Shown here: one piece after another, positions 23,557-31,062 of the stretch | Layout: each line of letters begins with the position of its first letter | Position numbering within the stretch: position 1 is the stretch's first letter | Source of the DNA: DATLGB01 sp038232275 | GTDB lineage: Bacteria; Actinomycetota; Thermoleophilia; Solirubrobacterales; Solirubrobacteraceae | DNA: 48,960 nucleotides | Assembly: GCA_038232275.1 (NCBI GenBank) | Contig: JBBSIC010000022.1 | Coordinates: 1-48,960 of the forward strand | Direction: 5' to 3' | Position numbers and translations under genes: made by a program | The notes under the pieces: generated by a model | What the model was told of the DNA's origin: nothing | The model's database searches: none | What the model saw: the letters and a program-made list of their open reading frames with translations, nothing else

Positions 23557-24702
23557 GTGCCCGCCGTGCCCTCCTCCCGCTCGACTCCCGCTGATCGCCG
23601 TCGGCGCGCGGCCGCTCGCAAGAGCCGCCGGCGCCCGGCGCCGCCCAGGCGCCGCCGCGCCGGCCGCCGGCTCGCGGCCGGCCTCGTGCTGCTCGCCGCC
23701 GCGGGGTTGCCGCTCGGCGGGCTGGCCTGGGCCGACCGCTCCGCCGTCGACCGGATCCCGGCGGGCGTCGTCATCGGCGGCGTCGACGTCGGTGGGCTGC
23801 GGTCGGCGACGGCCGTCGAGCGGCTGAGCCAGCGAATCGGGAGGCCCGCCGAGCGCGCCGTCCGCGTCAGCGTCGACGGGAAGGCCTCGACGCTGACCGC
23901 CAGACGCGCGGGCGTCCGGCTCGACATCGAAGCCGCCGTCCGGCGCGCCGTGCAGCGCGGCCGCGGCGGCAGCTTCCTCACGCGCGGCTGGCGCGAGGTC
24001 ACCGGCTCCAGGCTCCGGACCCAACTGCCCGTGACCGTCTCCGTCGACCGGCGGGCGGTGCGGGCGTTCGTCGACGGCATCGCGACCGCGGTCGCGGTAC
24101 CCGCCAAGGACGCTGCCCTCGCCGTCTCGGTCTCAAGCGTCGGCGTCTCGGACTCCCAGCCCGGCCGCCGCCTCGCCGACCCCGGCAGGCTCGCCCAGCG
24201 GGTGATCCGCTCCATGCGCAGCGTCACCTCGTCCCGGCGCCTGCACGCCGAGACCGAGACGGTCGCGCCGGCCGTCACCGCCGACTCGATCTGGGCCGCG
24301 AACCCGACCGTGGTGACCGTCTCGCACGACGACCGCCTCGCCCGCGTCTTCTCGCGCGGCAGCCTCGTCAGGACCTACCACGTCGCCGTCGGCGATCCGC
24401 AGTACCCGACGCCCCAGGGCCAGTTCACCGTCCAGACGATGCAGAAGAATCCGGTCTGGAACGTCCCGACCTCCTCGTGGGCGGGCGACCTCGCCGGCGA
24501 GACCATCCCCGGCGGCGATCCGCGCAACCCGCTCAAGGCCCGTTGGATCGGCTTCGACGGCTCCGTCGGCTTCCACGGCACCGCCGAGCTCGCGTCCCTC
24601 GGGCACGCCGCCTCCCACGGCTGCGTGCGCATGGATCCGAAGGACGTCACGGATCTCTTCGAGCGGGTACGCGTCGGCACCACGGTCCTCGTCGGGGCGT
24701 AG
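23557..24702 (+). CDS. L,D-transpeptidase (YkuD) with VanW/PG-binding N-terminus
   Basis: 381-aa cell-wall enzyme. A very basic N-terminus (about 35 residues) precedes one membrane anchor (LAAGLVLLAAAGLPLGGLAW). Residues about 65-240 are two repeats of the extracellular peptidoglycan-binding domain type found before YkuD in actinobacteria. The YkuD domain (about 250-380) has VGDPQYPTPQGQFTV, the histidine in GFHGTAE and SHGCVRM with the catalytic Cys. It makes 3-3 peptidoglycan cross-links or attaches proteins to the wall. Start is a GTG; another GTG three codons on is possible. Confidence 0.88.
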   Translation: MPAVPSSRSTPADRRRRAAARKSRRRPAPPRRRRAGRRLAAGLVLLAAAGLPLGGLAWADRSAVDRIPAGVVIGGVDVGGLRSATAVERLSQRIGRPAERAVRVSVDGKASTLTARRAGVRLDIEAAVRRAVQRGRGGSFLTRGWREVTGSRLRTQLPVTVSVDRRAVRAFVDGIATAVAVPAKDAALAVSVSSVGVSDSQPGRRLADPGRLAQRVIRSMRSVTSSRRLHAETETVAPAVTADSIWAANPTVVTVSHDDRLARVFSRGSLVRTYHVAVGDPQYPTPQGQFTVQTMQKNPVWNVPTSSWAGDLAGETIPGGDPRNPLKARWIGFDGSVGFHGTAELASLGHAASHGCVRMDPKDVTDLFERVRVGTTVLVGA

Positions 24703-24764
24703 CGTAGTGCGGACACCGTTCTTGCACCCGAGGATGTCCAGGAGCATCGCGAGACGCCAGGCCG

Positions 24765-25194
24765 TCACGCGCTGCCGCCGAGCATGGCGATGATGGTGAG
24801 CACGGCGGCGGCGACCGTCAGCCACGCCAGGTCGGGCGTCAGCACCAGTGCGGACGTGTGACCACATGACGTCCGCGAACCTCTCGGTAATATTCAACAG
24901 CGGCCATTCTCTGCGCATCTGCGGGACCTGGACCAGCAGCTCGTCGAAGAGTTCGCTCGCCCCGCGGGTCCGACCGGGAGCCGCATCCGCTCCTGATGCT
25001 CGTAGAACTCGGGCACGAGCGTGAGGGAGTGCGGCAGCGAGTCGCCGGGAGGCACGGCGTCCGCCCCCCCAGGCCGCGAAGTCCACGCAGCGCCGCCGGA
25101 CCTCCGCCTCGGCCGCAAGGACCCGCTCCACCGTGAACTCGCCGAACGCGCTCAGCTGCACTACGGCGTGCACGGCGCTGCGGATGAGCTGCAT
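24765..25194 (-). pseudogene. Frameshifted gene of unknown family with C-terminal hydrophobic tail
   Basis: Coding-like sequence jumps between frames. It starts MQLIRSAVHAVVQLSAFGEF and reads in one frame to CVDFAAWGG. At a run of seven G (minus strand, 25064-25070) it shifts to ADAVPPGDSLPHSLTLVPEF and MRLPVGPAG. Around 24950-24975 it returns to SELFDELLVQVPQMRREWPL. Near 24845 a third frame gives TPDLAWLTVAAAVLTIIAML plus GGSA and a stop, a hydrophobic tail. Joined, this is a protein of about 145 aa. I do not recognise it. Indels at G-runs could be mutations or sequencing error. It begins just after copy A of the leader repeat. Confidence 0.45.
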
Positions 25195-25222
25195 GCTCCG
25201 ATGCTGTACCGCTCACCGCCCG

Positions 25223-25276
25223 GCGCGCATGAGCAGCCAGCCTCAACCTCGGCCTGGGACGGGCCATGCTCAGTCG
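25223..25276 (-). repeat. Leader repeat, copy A
   Basis: About 54 bp, roughly 80 % identical to copy B (26557-26610). The shared core on the plus strand is GCGCATGAGCAGC, then CAAC-TCGGC-TGGGAC, GGGCC and CTCAG. It spans the end of the HEAT-repeat gene and lies 29 nt before the start of the frameshifted gene. Similarity continues weakly through CAGCAT-GG to the start codon. See the matching finding. Confidence 0.65.
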
Positions 25277-25767
25277 CGGCGGCCGAGCTGGTCGAGCGCC
25301 CAGCGCGCGGTGCGCGCGAGGCCCGCATCGGGCGACTGCGCCGCCCGCCGCAGCAGCGGGATCGCCTCGCGGTGGTGCGCCGCGCCGAGCGCGGCGGCGA
25401 GCATGTGACGGGCCCCCCGTTCCGTCTCGGCATCGTAGGCGCGCAGCAGCGCGGGCCCGGCGTCAGGGACCGCGTGCGAGCCGGCGTTGAGCAGGACCTT
25501 GCCGAGCGCGTCGGCGGCGGAGCTGCGCACGCGCGACTCGGGATCGGCGAGCGCCGCGAGCAGCGCTGGCCCGGCCGCCGGGTCCGCGCGTCGGCCGAGC
25601 AGGTCGGCCGCCAGCTGGCGCGTCAGGCGCTCGTCGGCCGCGGCCAGCGCGCCCGCCAGCGCCGCGACGGGCGCGTCGGCCTCCAGGCGGTCCATCAGCG
25701 TCCGGCGGTCCTCTGCCGGAGCCGTGAGCACGGCGATGACCTCGGCGGCGTCCACAGCCGGTATCAC
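25270..25767 (-). CDS. HEAT-repeat protein, candidate immunity partner
   Basis: 165-aa alpha-solenoid with about four HEAT/PBS-lyase-type units: ALAAADERLTRQLAADLLGR, ALADPESRVRSSAADALGKV, AETERGARHMLAAALGAAHH and AQSPDAGLARTARWALDQLG. No catalytic residues or signal peptide, so it should be cytosolic and bind another protein. The GTG start overlaps the stop of the prepilin-toxin gene by 4 nt (GTGA), so the two are translationally coupled in the order expected for toxin then immunity. HEAT-type proteins are known among polymorphic-toxin immunity proteins; the assignment here rests on position only. Confidence 0.7.
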   Translation of the reverse strand: MIPAVDAAEVIAVLTAPAEDRRTLMDRLEADAPVAALAGALAAADERLTRQLAADLLGRRADPAAGPALLAALADPESRVRSSAADALGKVLLNAGSHAVPDAGPALLRAYDAETERGARHMLAAALGAAHHREAIPLLRRAAQSPDAGLARTARWALDQLGRRD

Positions 25768-26525
25768 AGCACGACGGCGCACACGATCACGAACGGCCCG
25801 CACGCGGGGCTCGCGGCCTTGCCGGCCCACCACAGGATGGTGCCGGCGATCGCCAGCGCCCCGGCGCCCTCGGCGACGCTCTTCGCCGTGTCAGCGCCCG
25901 GGTTCGGGTCGTCGCTGGGCGGCGGGGGCGGTGGGGGCGGCTTTGGCTCGCGGCGCTTGTTGGGGAAGTTGTCGTCGCCGATGATCGTGCCGTCGGGCGC
26001 CACGTTGGTGTGCGAGCCGTCGGGATGCTGGACGTCCCAGTGGGGACCGCCGTGCATGGCACCCGGACGCGGCCACTCCCACACGTTGCCGTCCTCATCC
26101 ACATAGGAGCCGCGGTTGCCGCGCACCGGGTTGCCGTGGCCCTGCTTGCCCGGTGAGTAGGGCCGGTCGCCGCCCGTCGGCAGCTGGTCGGCGTGCGGGC
26201 CGGCGGAGCCCGGCCAGCTCCAGCCCGGGGCCTGCGGGGCGGGGCCGGGCTGCGGGTTCGGGACGGGAACACCCGCCGACGCGGACACCGCGACGGCGGG
26301 CGAGCCGGGCCCGGAAGTGGCCGCTGACCCATCCGATGCCGACGAAGATGCGGGCGAGGCGCAGCCCAGCCCGGCGATCGCGCAGACCTGGTCCTCGATC
26401 GCGGAGCCGATCCGCCCGCCGATGTCGAGCTGCACGAACGCCGCCACGAGCACGCCGACGAGCACGAGCATGCCGAGGTACTCCGAGGCCGTCTGGCCGT
26501 GCTGGTCGCTCAGGCGGATGCGCAT
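25764..26525 (-). CDS. Flp-type prepilin N-terminus fused to polymorphic-toxin-like module
   Basis: 253 aa. The N-terminus is a class III (type IVb) prepilin signal: basic head, then DQHG|QTASEY with cleavage after Gly10, Glu at +5 and Tyr at +6, and a hydrophobic helix GMLVLVGVLVAAFV. A Ser/Ala/Pro-rich linker (about 58-120) follows. Residues about 125-190 carry RGNRGSYVDEDGNVWEW, HGGPHWDVQ (158-166) and HTNVAPDGTI, the pattern I know from C-termini of Rhs-type polymorphic toxins (toxin type 37). A poly-Pro stretch and a C-terminal hydrophobic segment (AGALAIAGTILWWAG) end it. ATG 26525 is preferred over TTG 26534. Toxicity and export route are untested. Confidence 0.68.
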   Translation of the reverse strand: MRIRLSDQHGQTASEYLGMLVLVGVLVAAFVQLDIGGRIGSAIEDQVCAIAGLGCASPASSSASDGSAATSGPGSPAVAVSASAGVPVPNPQPGPAPQAPGWSWPGSAGPHADQLPTGGDRPYSPGKQGHGNPVRGNRGSYVDEDGNVWEWPRPGAMHGGPHWDVQHPDGSHTNVAPDGTIIGDDNFPNKRREPKPPPPPPPPSDDPNPGADTAKSVAEGAGALAIAGTILWWAGKAASPACGPFVIVCAVVL

Positions 26526-26556
26526 CCTGGCCAATGCTGACCCGCGGGCGCGCGCC

Positions 26557-26610
26557 GCGCATGAGCAGCGGGCCCCAACTTCGGCGTGGGACCGGGCCCA
26601 GGCTCAGCCG
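26557..26610 (-). repeat. Leader repeat, copy B
   Basis: Second copy of the 54-bp element. It spans the arsR stop codon and lies 31 nt before the ATG of the prepilin-toxin gene, so it would be in that gene's leader. It contains the palindrome GGGCCC twice and could fold. Same orientation and same distance to a start codon as copy A. Confidence 0.65.
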
Positions 26611-26927
26611 CGCCGCTCCACCGTGCCCTTGAGCCGGGCCAGCCGTCCGCCCCACGCCGCCTCGGCGTCGCGCAGCCAGCCAGCGGCCGGGTCCAGCGCC
26701 CCGTCGGCCAGCCGGTAGCGGACCTCCCGGCCTTCCCCCGGCACGCGCTCGACGAGGCCGGCGTCGCCGAGCGTCGCCAGGTGCTTGGCGACCGCCTGGC
26801 GGGTGATCGGCAGCGCCGAGGTCAGCGCCGGCACGCTCGTGGTCCCGTCGCGCAGCAGCGCGTCGACCATCCGGCGCCGGGTGGGATCCGCGAGCGCCGA
26901 GAAGACGGCTCCGACCGCGTCGCTCAA
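26604..26927 (-). CDS. ArsR-family transcription regulator
   Basis: 107-aa winged-helix repressor: VFSALADPTRRRMVDALLRD, SVPALTSALPITRQAVAKHL and GLVERVPGEGREVRYRLAD. No metal-binding cysteines in the recognition helix, so this is the non-metal ArsR type that is typically paired with an SRPBCC gene. The TTG start overlaps the SRPBCC stop (TTGA), leaving no room for another start. The likely operators are the palindromes at 27245-27258 and 27271-27290. Confidence 0.82.
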   Translation of the reverse strand: MSDAVGAVFSALADPTRRRMVDALLRDGTTSVPALTSALPITRQAVAKHLATLGDAGLVERVPGEGREVRYRLADGALDPAAGWLRDAEAAWGGRLARLKGTVERRG

Positions 26928-27223
26928 ACCGCGATCGGCGTGAAGCGGGCGGCCAGCGCGGTGAGCGGGAACGCCGCCGGGACGCTCTCGGTGACGATCA
27001 CCCGGGCCCCGGCCGGCGCGGCGACGACGAGGATCTCGACGCGCGTCGCGGGCTCGGCGTCGCGCCACCACCACCAGACCATCCGCCGCGGCGCGTCCAC
27101 CGTCTCGACGTGCACCTCCCGCTCGGGCTCGTCGAGCCAGGCCTCGCGGCCCTCCTCGGTGGCCAGCGCCTCCCAGATCTCCTCTGGGGAGGCCTCAATG
27201 TGGATCTCGCGCTGCACGGGCAC
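26924..27223 (-). CDS. SRPBCC/AHSA1-type ligand-binding protein
   Basis: 99-aa START-like fold: VQREIHIEASPEEIWEALAT, MVWWWWRDAEP and TRVEILVVAAPAGARVIVTE. It is shorter than usual (about 140 aa) because the C-terminal helix is only partly present. The GTG at 27223 is chosen because a perfect AGGAGG lies 5 nt upstream; the TTG at 27247 would put the ribosome-binding site inside the gene. Such proteins bind hydrophobic ligands. The pair with ArsR is a common ligand-regulator module. Confidence 0.75.
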   Translation of the reverse strand: MPVQREIHIEASPEEIWEALATEEGREAWLDEPEREVHVETVDAPRRMVWWWWRDAEPATRVEILVVAAPAGARVIVTESVPAAFPLTALAARFTPIAV

Positions 27224-27244
27224 TCGAGCCTCCTGGACTGTTGA

Positions 27245-27258
27245 CAACCAATTGGTTG
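27245..27258. promoter_or_regulatory. Perfect palindrome, candidate ArsR operator 1
   Basis: CAACCAATTGGTTG is a 14-bp perfect palindrome, preceded by TTGA so that the plus strand reads TTGACAACCAATTGGTTG; the TTGACA could be a -35 for clpP. ArsR-SRPBCC modules often have an AACCA/TGGTT palindrome at their promoter. Confidence 0.6.
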
Positions 27259-27270
27259 CTATCGTAGTCG

Positions 27271-27290
27271 CGACAACCGCCTAGTTGTCG
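27271..27290. promoter_or_regulatory. Inverted repeat, candidate ArsR operator 2
   Basis: CGACAAC, a 6-nt spacer, GTTGTCG: a perfect 7-bp inverted repeat 14 nt before the clpP start. It shares GACAACC and GTTG with operator 1 (12 of 18 aligned bases), so one dimeric protein may bind both. Confidence 0.55.
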
Positions 27291-27304
27291 AAAGGATACC
27301 CGTC

Positions 27305-27934
27305 ATGACGCTGGTCCCGATGGTCGTCGAGCAGAGCCCCCGCGGCGAGCGCTCGTTCGACATCTTCTCCCGCCTGCTCAACGAGCGCATCGTCTTCCTC
27401 GGCATGCCGGTGGACGACCAGGTCGCCAACCTCGTGGTCGCCCAGATGCTCCACCTCGAGTCGACCGATCCCGAGAAGGACATCTCGCTCTACATCAACT
27501 CGCCCGGAGGCTCGGTCTACGCCGGCCTGGCGATCTACGACACGATGCGGTTCATCAAGCCCGACGTGGCCACGATCTGCTTCGGCGTGGCCATGAGCAT
27601 GGGGTCGCTGCTGCTCACCGGCGGCGCCGCCGGCAAGCGAATGGCGCTGCCCAACAGCCGCATCCTCATCCACCAGCCCAGCGGCGGCTTCGAGGGCCAG
27701 TCGGCCGACATCGAGATCCACGCGCGGGAGATCCTCGAGCTACGCAAGCACGTCGACGCGATCTACGCCAGGCACAGCGGCCAGACCGCCGAGCGGGTCC
27801 ACGACGACATGGAGCGCGACCGCTACTTCACCGCCGACCAGGCGTGCGAGTACGGCCTGATCGACCGCGTCATCGCCTCGCACGAGCTCAGCCGGCTGGC
27901 GACCGGCTTCCGGGCGCAGGACGACCGGGGCTGA
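27305..27934 (+). CDS. clpP: ClpP serine protease subunit
   Basis: 209-aa peptidase of the Clp complex. The catalytic triad is complete: Ser98 in GVAMSMGS, His123 in LIHQPSGG, Asp172 in MERDRYF. The handle region QSADIEIHAREIL and INSPGGSVYAG are standard. It is a lone clpP with no second clpP, clpX or tig gene beside it, unlike the usual actinobacterial clpP1P2-clpX layout, so it may be an extra paralogue. It is divergent from SRPBCC-ArsR with both palindromes between, and ends abutting the PRC-barrel gene. Confidence 0.93.
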   Translation: MTLVPMVVEQSPRGERSFDIFSRLLNERIVFLGMPVDDQVANLVVAQMLHLESTDPEKDISLYINSPGGSVYAGLAIYDTMRFIKPDVATICFGVAMSMGSLLLTGGAAGKRMALPNSRILIHQPSGGFEGQSADIEIHAREILELRKHVDAIYARHSGQTAERVHDDMERDRYFTADQACEYGLIDRVIASHELSRLATGFRAQDDRG

Positions 27935-28474
27935 TCAGGCGCCGCCCTCGGTCCGCTCGCGCGCCGCGTCGGCCTCGTCGGCCGCGGCGCGGTGCGCCTC
28001 GGCGGCGTCGGCGGAGGCGCGGTCGGCCTCCGCGGCGCGCGCGGCGGCGTCCCGGGATGCCTGCTCGGTCTCACCCGCATGGGCCTCCAGCTCGGCGGCA
28101 CGGCGCGCGGCCTCCTCGGCGGCTGCGAGCCGCTGCGCACGGACCGTCGCCGACTCGATCTTGCCGCTGTCGAACGCGTAGGCCGCGCCGTAGTGCTCGC
28201 CGAGCGCGGCAAGATCGCTCAGGTCGAGCCCCGCCCCGCCCTTGTTCTCCTGCAGCAGCGCGTCCTGGCGCACGTCGAGACGGACGAAGTCGCGCGACAC
28301 GGAGGCGCCGCCGAGCGGCACCATGAGGCGCTTGCGCGCGACCAGCCCCGGCTTGACCTCGCCGAAGACGGCGTCGGGCCCGCGGAAGTAGATCTCCTCC
28401 AACTTTCCGACCTTCTCGCCGTCGACGTCGAGGACGTCCTGGCCGATCCACTGCTCGAAGTGCTCGATCTCCAT
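27935..28474 (-). CDS. PRC-barrel-like protein with Ala-rich coiled-coil tail
   Basis: 179 aa. Residues about 1-85 fit a PRC-barrel (WIGQDVLDVDGEKVGKLEEI; KRLMVPLGGASVSRDFVRLD). Residues about 100-175 are a long Ala/Glu/Arg helix with a heptad-like pattern (AAAEEAARRAAELEA; AEADRASADAAEAHRAAADE). PRC-barrels occur in RNA processing, photosynthetic and stress proteins. The stop codon begins on the base right after the clpP stop. Confidence 0.7.
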   Translation of the reverse strand: MEIEHFEQWIGQDVLDVDGEKVGKLEEIYFRGPDAVFGEVKPGLVARKRLMVPLGGASVSRDFVRLDVRQDALLQENKGGAGLDLSDLAALGEHYGAAYAFDSGKIESATVRAQRLAAAEEAARRAAELEAHAGETEQASRDAAARAAEADRASADAAEAHRAAADEADAARERTEGGA

Positions 28475-28572
28475 GGACTGGGCATACCCGGGGCCGGACC
28501 CGGGCTACCGTGCCCGCGCGGATTCGAGCGCGCCGCGCGCCTTTGCGCCCGCGCCCGTGTTTGATCACCCTG

Positions 28573-29871
28573 ATGCGCCGCCCGCGTCTGCTCTTGGTCT
28601 GCCTGGCCGCCGCGGCCGCGGCTGCGCTGCTGCCTGCCGCAGCGTCCGCGCGGGCCGCCTTCCGTGCCAGGTGCATCCCGGGCAAGGCCTCCTCGCCGAT
28701 GTGCACGTGGTGGAGCGCCAGGGCGACGTTCATCGCCGACGGGGACACGATCGACGCGCGGATCCCGGGCGCCGGCACCAAGCCGATCCGCTTCATCGGG
28801 ATCAACGCCATGGAGCTCCAGCGCTACAGCAAGCACCCCACCCGGCGCCGCGGCGACTGCCACGGCCTCGAGGCGACCGCGGTGGTCGAGCGCTACATCC
28901 GGGCCTCGCGCTTCAAGATCAGGCTCGCCGCCCAGCACCGGGGCTCGAAGAGCGGCCACCGGCTGCGGCGCTCGGTGTGGGTGCGGTCGGGCGGGCGCTG
29001 GAAGGACCTCGCGCGCATCGAGATCGCTGCGGGCCAGGCGCTGTGGCTCGACAACGGCGACGAGTACGCGCACAACCTCGAGTACGCGCGGCTCGCCGCG
29101 CAGGCGATCGCGGCGCGGCGCAACCTCTATGACCCCGCGTTCTGCGGCGCCGGGCCCGACCAGGACCTCCCGCTCTCGGTCACCGTCAACTGGGATGCCG
29201 ACGGCTCCGACGGCAGCAACCTCGACGGCGAGTGGGTCGACGTCCGCAACGGCGGCGACCGCCCGCTGAGCCTGGCCGGCTGGTTTGTCCGCGACTCGTT
29301 CCTGCGCTACTCCTCCGCCCAGGGGGTGAAGGTCCCGGGCTTCCCGTTCCCGCCCTCGGCCGTCGTGCCGGCGCACGGCGGCGTGCGCGTGTACGCCGGC
29401 TGCGGGAGCGACACGGCGCGCGCGTTTCACTGGTGCCAGCCGGACTCCGTGTTCGAGAACGCCACCGGCGCACCGCGGCACTCGGGCGACGGCGCCTACC
29501 TGTTCGACCCCCAGCGCGACCTGCGCGCCGCGTTTCTGTACCCGTGCGTGGTCGCGTGCGCGGATCGGCTGACGGGCACCGTCCGCATCAGCGTGCACCC
29601 GAACCGCCCCGAGTCGGTCAGCCTCACCAACACGGGCCGCGCGGCCGTCGACCTCGGCGACCACGCGCTCAAGCTGAGAAACCACGGCCGCGCGGGACAG
29701 TTCGTCTTCAGCATCGTCTTCCCGCTCGGCAGCATGCTCGCCGCCGGGGCGACCGCGCAGGTGGCTCCGCCGAAGGACAACGCGTTCTCCGACCACGGCG
29801 GCGTGGTCGAGCTGCGCTCGCTGACCGACATCGCCGTCGCCTGCGACGCCTGGGGCTTCGGCCGCTGCTAG
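28573..29871 (+). CDS. Secreted SNase-like / lamin-tail-domain protein
   Basis: 432-aa exported protein. The signal peptide is MRRPRLLLVCLAAAAAAALL to about AASA. Residues about 45-185 resemble a staphylococcal-nuclease fold: ATFIADGDTIDARIPGAG, IRFIGINAMELQRYS, then LRRSVWVR with candidate catalytic Arg/Glu residues. The rest has two lamin-tail-domain-like beta units (NLDGEWVDVRNGGDRPLSLA; ESVSLTNTGRAAVDLGDHAL). The combination suggests an extracellular nuclease or nucleic-acid-binding protein. The ATG at 28573 gives a clean signal peptide. Confidence 0.75.
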   Translation: MRRPRLLLVCLAAAAAAALLPAAASARAAFRARCIPGKASSPMCTWWSARATFIADGDTIDARIPGAGTKPIRFIGINAMELQRYSKHPTRRRGDCHGLEATAVVERYIRASRFKIRLAAQHRGSKSGHRLRRSVWVRSGGRWKDLARIEIAAGQALWLDNGDEYAHNLEYARLAAQAIAARRNLYDPAFCGAGPDQDLPLSVTVNWDADGSDGSNLDGEWVDVRNGGDRPLSLAGWFVRDSFLRYSSAQGVKVPGFPFPPSAVVPAHGGVRVYAGCGSDTARAFHWCQPDSVFENATGAPRHSGDGAYLFDPQRDLRAAFLYPCVVACADRLTGTVRISVHPNRPESVSLTNTGRAAVDLGDHALKLRNHGRAGQFVFSIVFPLGSMLAAGATAQVAPPKDNAFSDHGGVVELRSLTDIAVACDAWGFGRC

Positions 29872-29879
29872 CTTGGCGG

Positions 29880-30024
29880 TCAAACGCGATGCAGTCGCAC
29901 ACCCATGTTGAGAGCGTCTGCGATGGCTTCGAGATCGTCCGGATCGCTCGTGAAGACGGCGGCGTCATGAAGCAGCGCGGTCACGATCACGAGAGCATCG
30001 ACGACGTCGGCAGTCCCCGCAAGG
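29880..30024 (-). pseudogene. 3' remnant of a VapC-type PIN-domain toxin
   Basis: One frame reads LAGTADVVDALVIVTALLHD, AAVFTSDPDDLEAIADALNM and GVRLHRV followed by a stop. This is the C-terminal third of a VapC ribonuclease, including the acidic DVVDA and TSDPDDL segments. No start, N-terminal PIN half or antitoxin remains. At its upstream edge it joins, out of frame, the truncated metallophosphoesterase, so the join is a deletion or recombination scar. Confidence 0.7.
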
Positions 30025-30808
30025 GCACACGCGCGGCCAGCCCGCGGTAGCCGTCGGGGTCCCCGTCGGTCTCCGCGAGCGTCTGCGGATTCCTGGTCGG
30101 CGCGCGCGTGGCGTCGGACTCGTCAAAGCCCGGGTCGGCCTGCCAGATGATCATCACGGCCGCCGAGCGGCGCTGTGAGGCCTCGGCGAAGGCGGCGCGC
30201 AGCCAGGCGAGGTTCGCGGTCGTGCGCGCCGCGTGCTCGGCCGCATCCGGGTCGGTGTCGCAGAGGTTGTCGCAGGAGCCCTGGACGTTGAGTGTCGCGT
30301 AGGTCACGCCGCCGACGCTCCAGCGGCGGTTCTCGACGTAGGGCGCGTCCTGGACCTGCAGCCGAAGCCGGTGCTGGCCCAGCGAGTAGGGCGTGCCAAA
30401 GAACACCTTGCGCTCGAAGGCCAGGCGCTCGGCGGAGGAGACCCCCGGCTGGCGGTCGCAGTCGGTCCAGTCGTTGTCGCCGGGAGTGAAGATGGCGGGG
30501 GCTTCGAGCGAGTTCAGCGTCGCCTTGAACGAGTAGTAGACGTCGTCGGTGCAGGGGCTCGACCCGCTCTTGATGTCGCCGTCGTCGGCGACGAACGCGA
30601 GGTTCTGGCGGTTCATGTCGGCGACGATATTCGGGACGCCGCTGGCCTTCTGGAGATCGCTGTAGGGCAGGTCGCCCCAGAGGCCGATCGAGTAGCCCTC
30701 CGGCGCGTGGGGGTCGCTGCGGTGGTCGTAGGAGGCGACGGCGACGGTGGCCGTCGCGGCGGCGGCCAGCAACGCCGCGAGGATGGGGATGAGGTTCGGC
30801 TTGCGCAT
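29987..30808 (-). pseudogene. Metallophosphoesterase-like secreted protein, C-terminus lost
   Basis: 273 aa from the ATG. A signal peptide (PILAALLAAAATATVAVA) precedes GLWGDLPYSD, FVADDGDIKSGSS, IFTPGDNDWTDC and MIIWQADPGFD. Relatives I know continue with a VHGDSHYFRIDKP-type metal-site segment and about 70 more residues. Here the sequence stops being family-like at DGYRGLAARV, reads LRGLPTSSMLS from the VapC DNA in the wrong frame, and ends. It therefore lacks a metal-binding His and is probably inactive. Confidence 0.7.
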
Positions 30809-30867
30809 GGGAGCGGAGGTTCGCCGCTCGCGCGCCCGCAGATGTTGCCACGCCGTGACCTGTTTCA

Positions 30868-31062
30868 ATGAACGCCGTGGCTGACCGGGACTGCGATGAC
30901 GGGGTATGTGGCGCCGAGGTCCCGCCGGTGATCGGATCGGTGCTGACCGGGACCGGGCTGACGCTCGAGCAGGCCGCGAGGCAGCTCGAGGCCGGCGAGG
31001 ATCCGCCGCTGCTGACGGACGTGCAGCGGCGCATCGTCGAGCGCTGGGCGGCCGAGCGATGA
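30868..31062 (+). CDS. Small protein of unknown function (64 aa)
   Basis: The sequence includes LTLEQAARQLEAGEDPPLLT and ends RRIVERWAAER, an amphipathic helical tail; two Cys are near the N-terminus (DRDCDDGVCG). I do not recognise it. It overlaps a GNAT-like start by 4 nt (ATGA), so it was probably the first gene of a two-gene unit whose second gene is now truncated. No strong ribosome-binding site is visible. Confidence 0.45.
   Translation: MNAVADRDCDDGVCGAEVPPVIGSVLTGTGLTLEQAARQLEAGEDPPLLTDVQRRIVERWAAER

Noticed and set aside
26557..26610. Leader repeat as a known c-di-GMP riboswitch in front of a pilin-like gene
   Set aside because: The GEMM-I and GEMM-II core sequences are not present; only an unnamed repeat can be supported.
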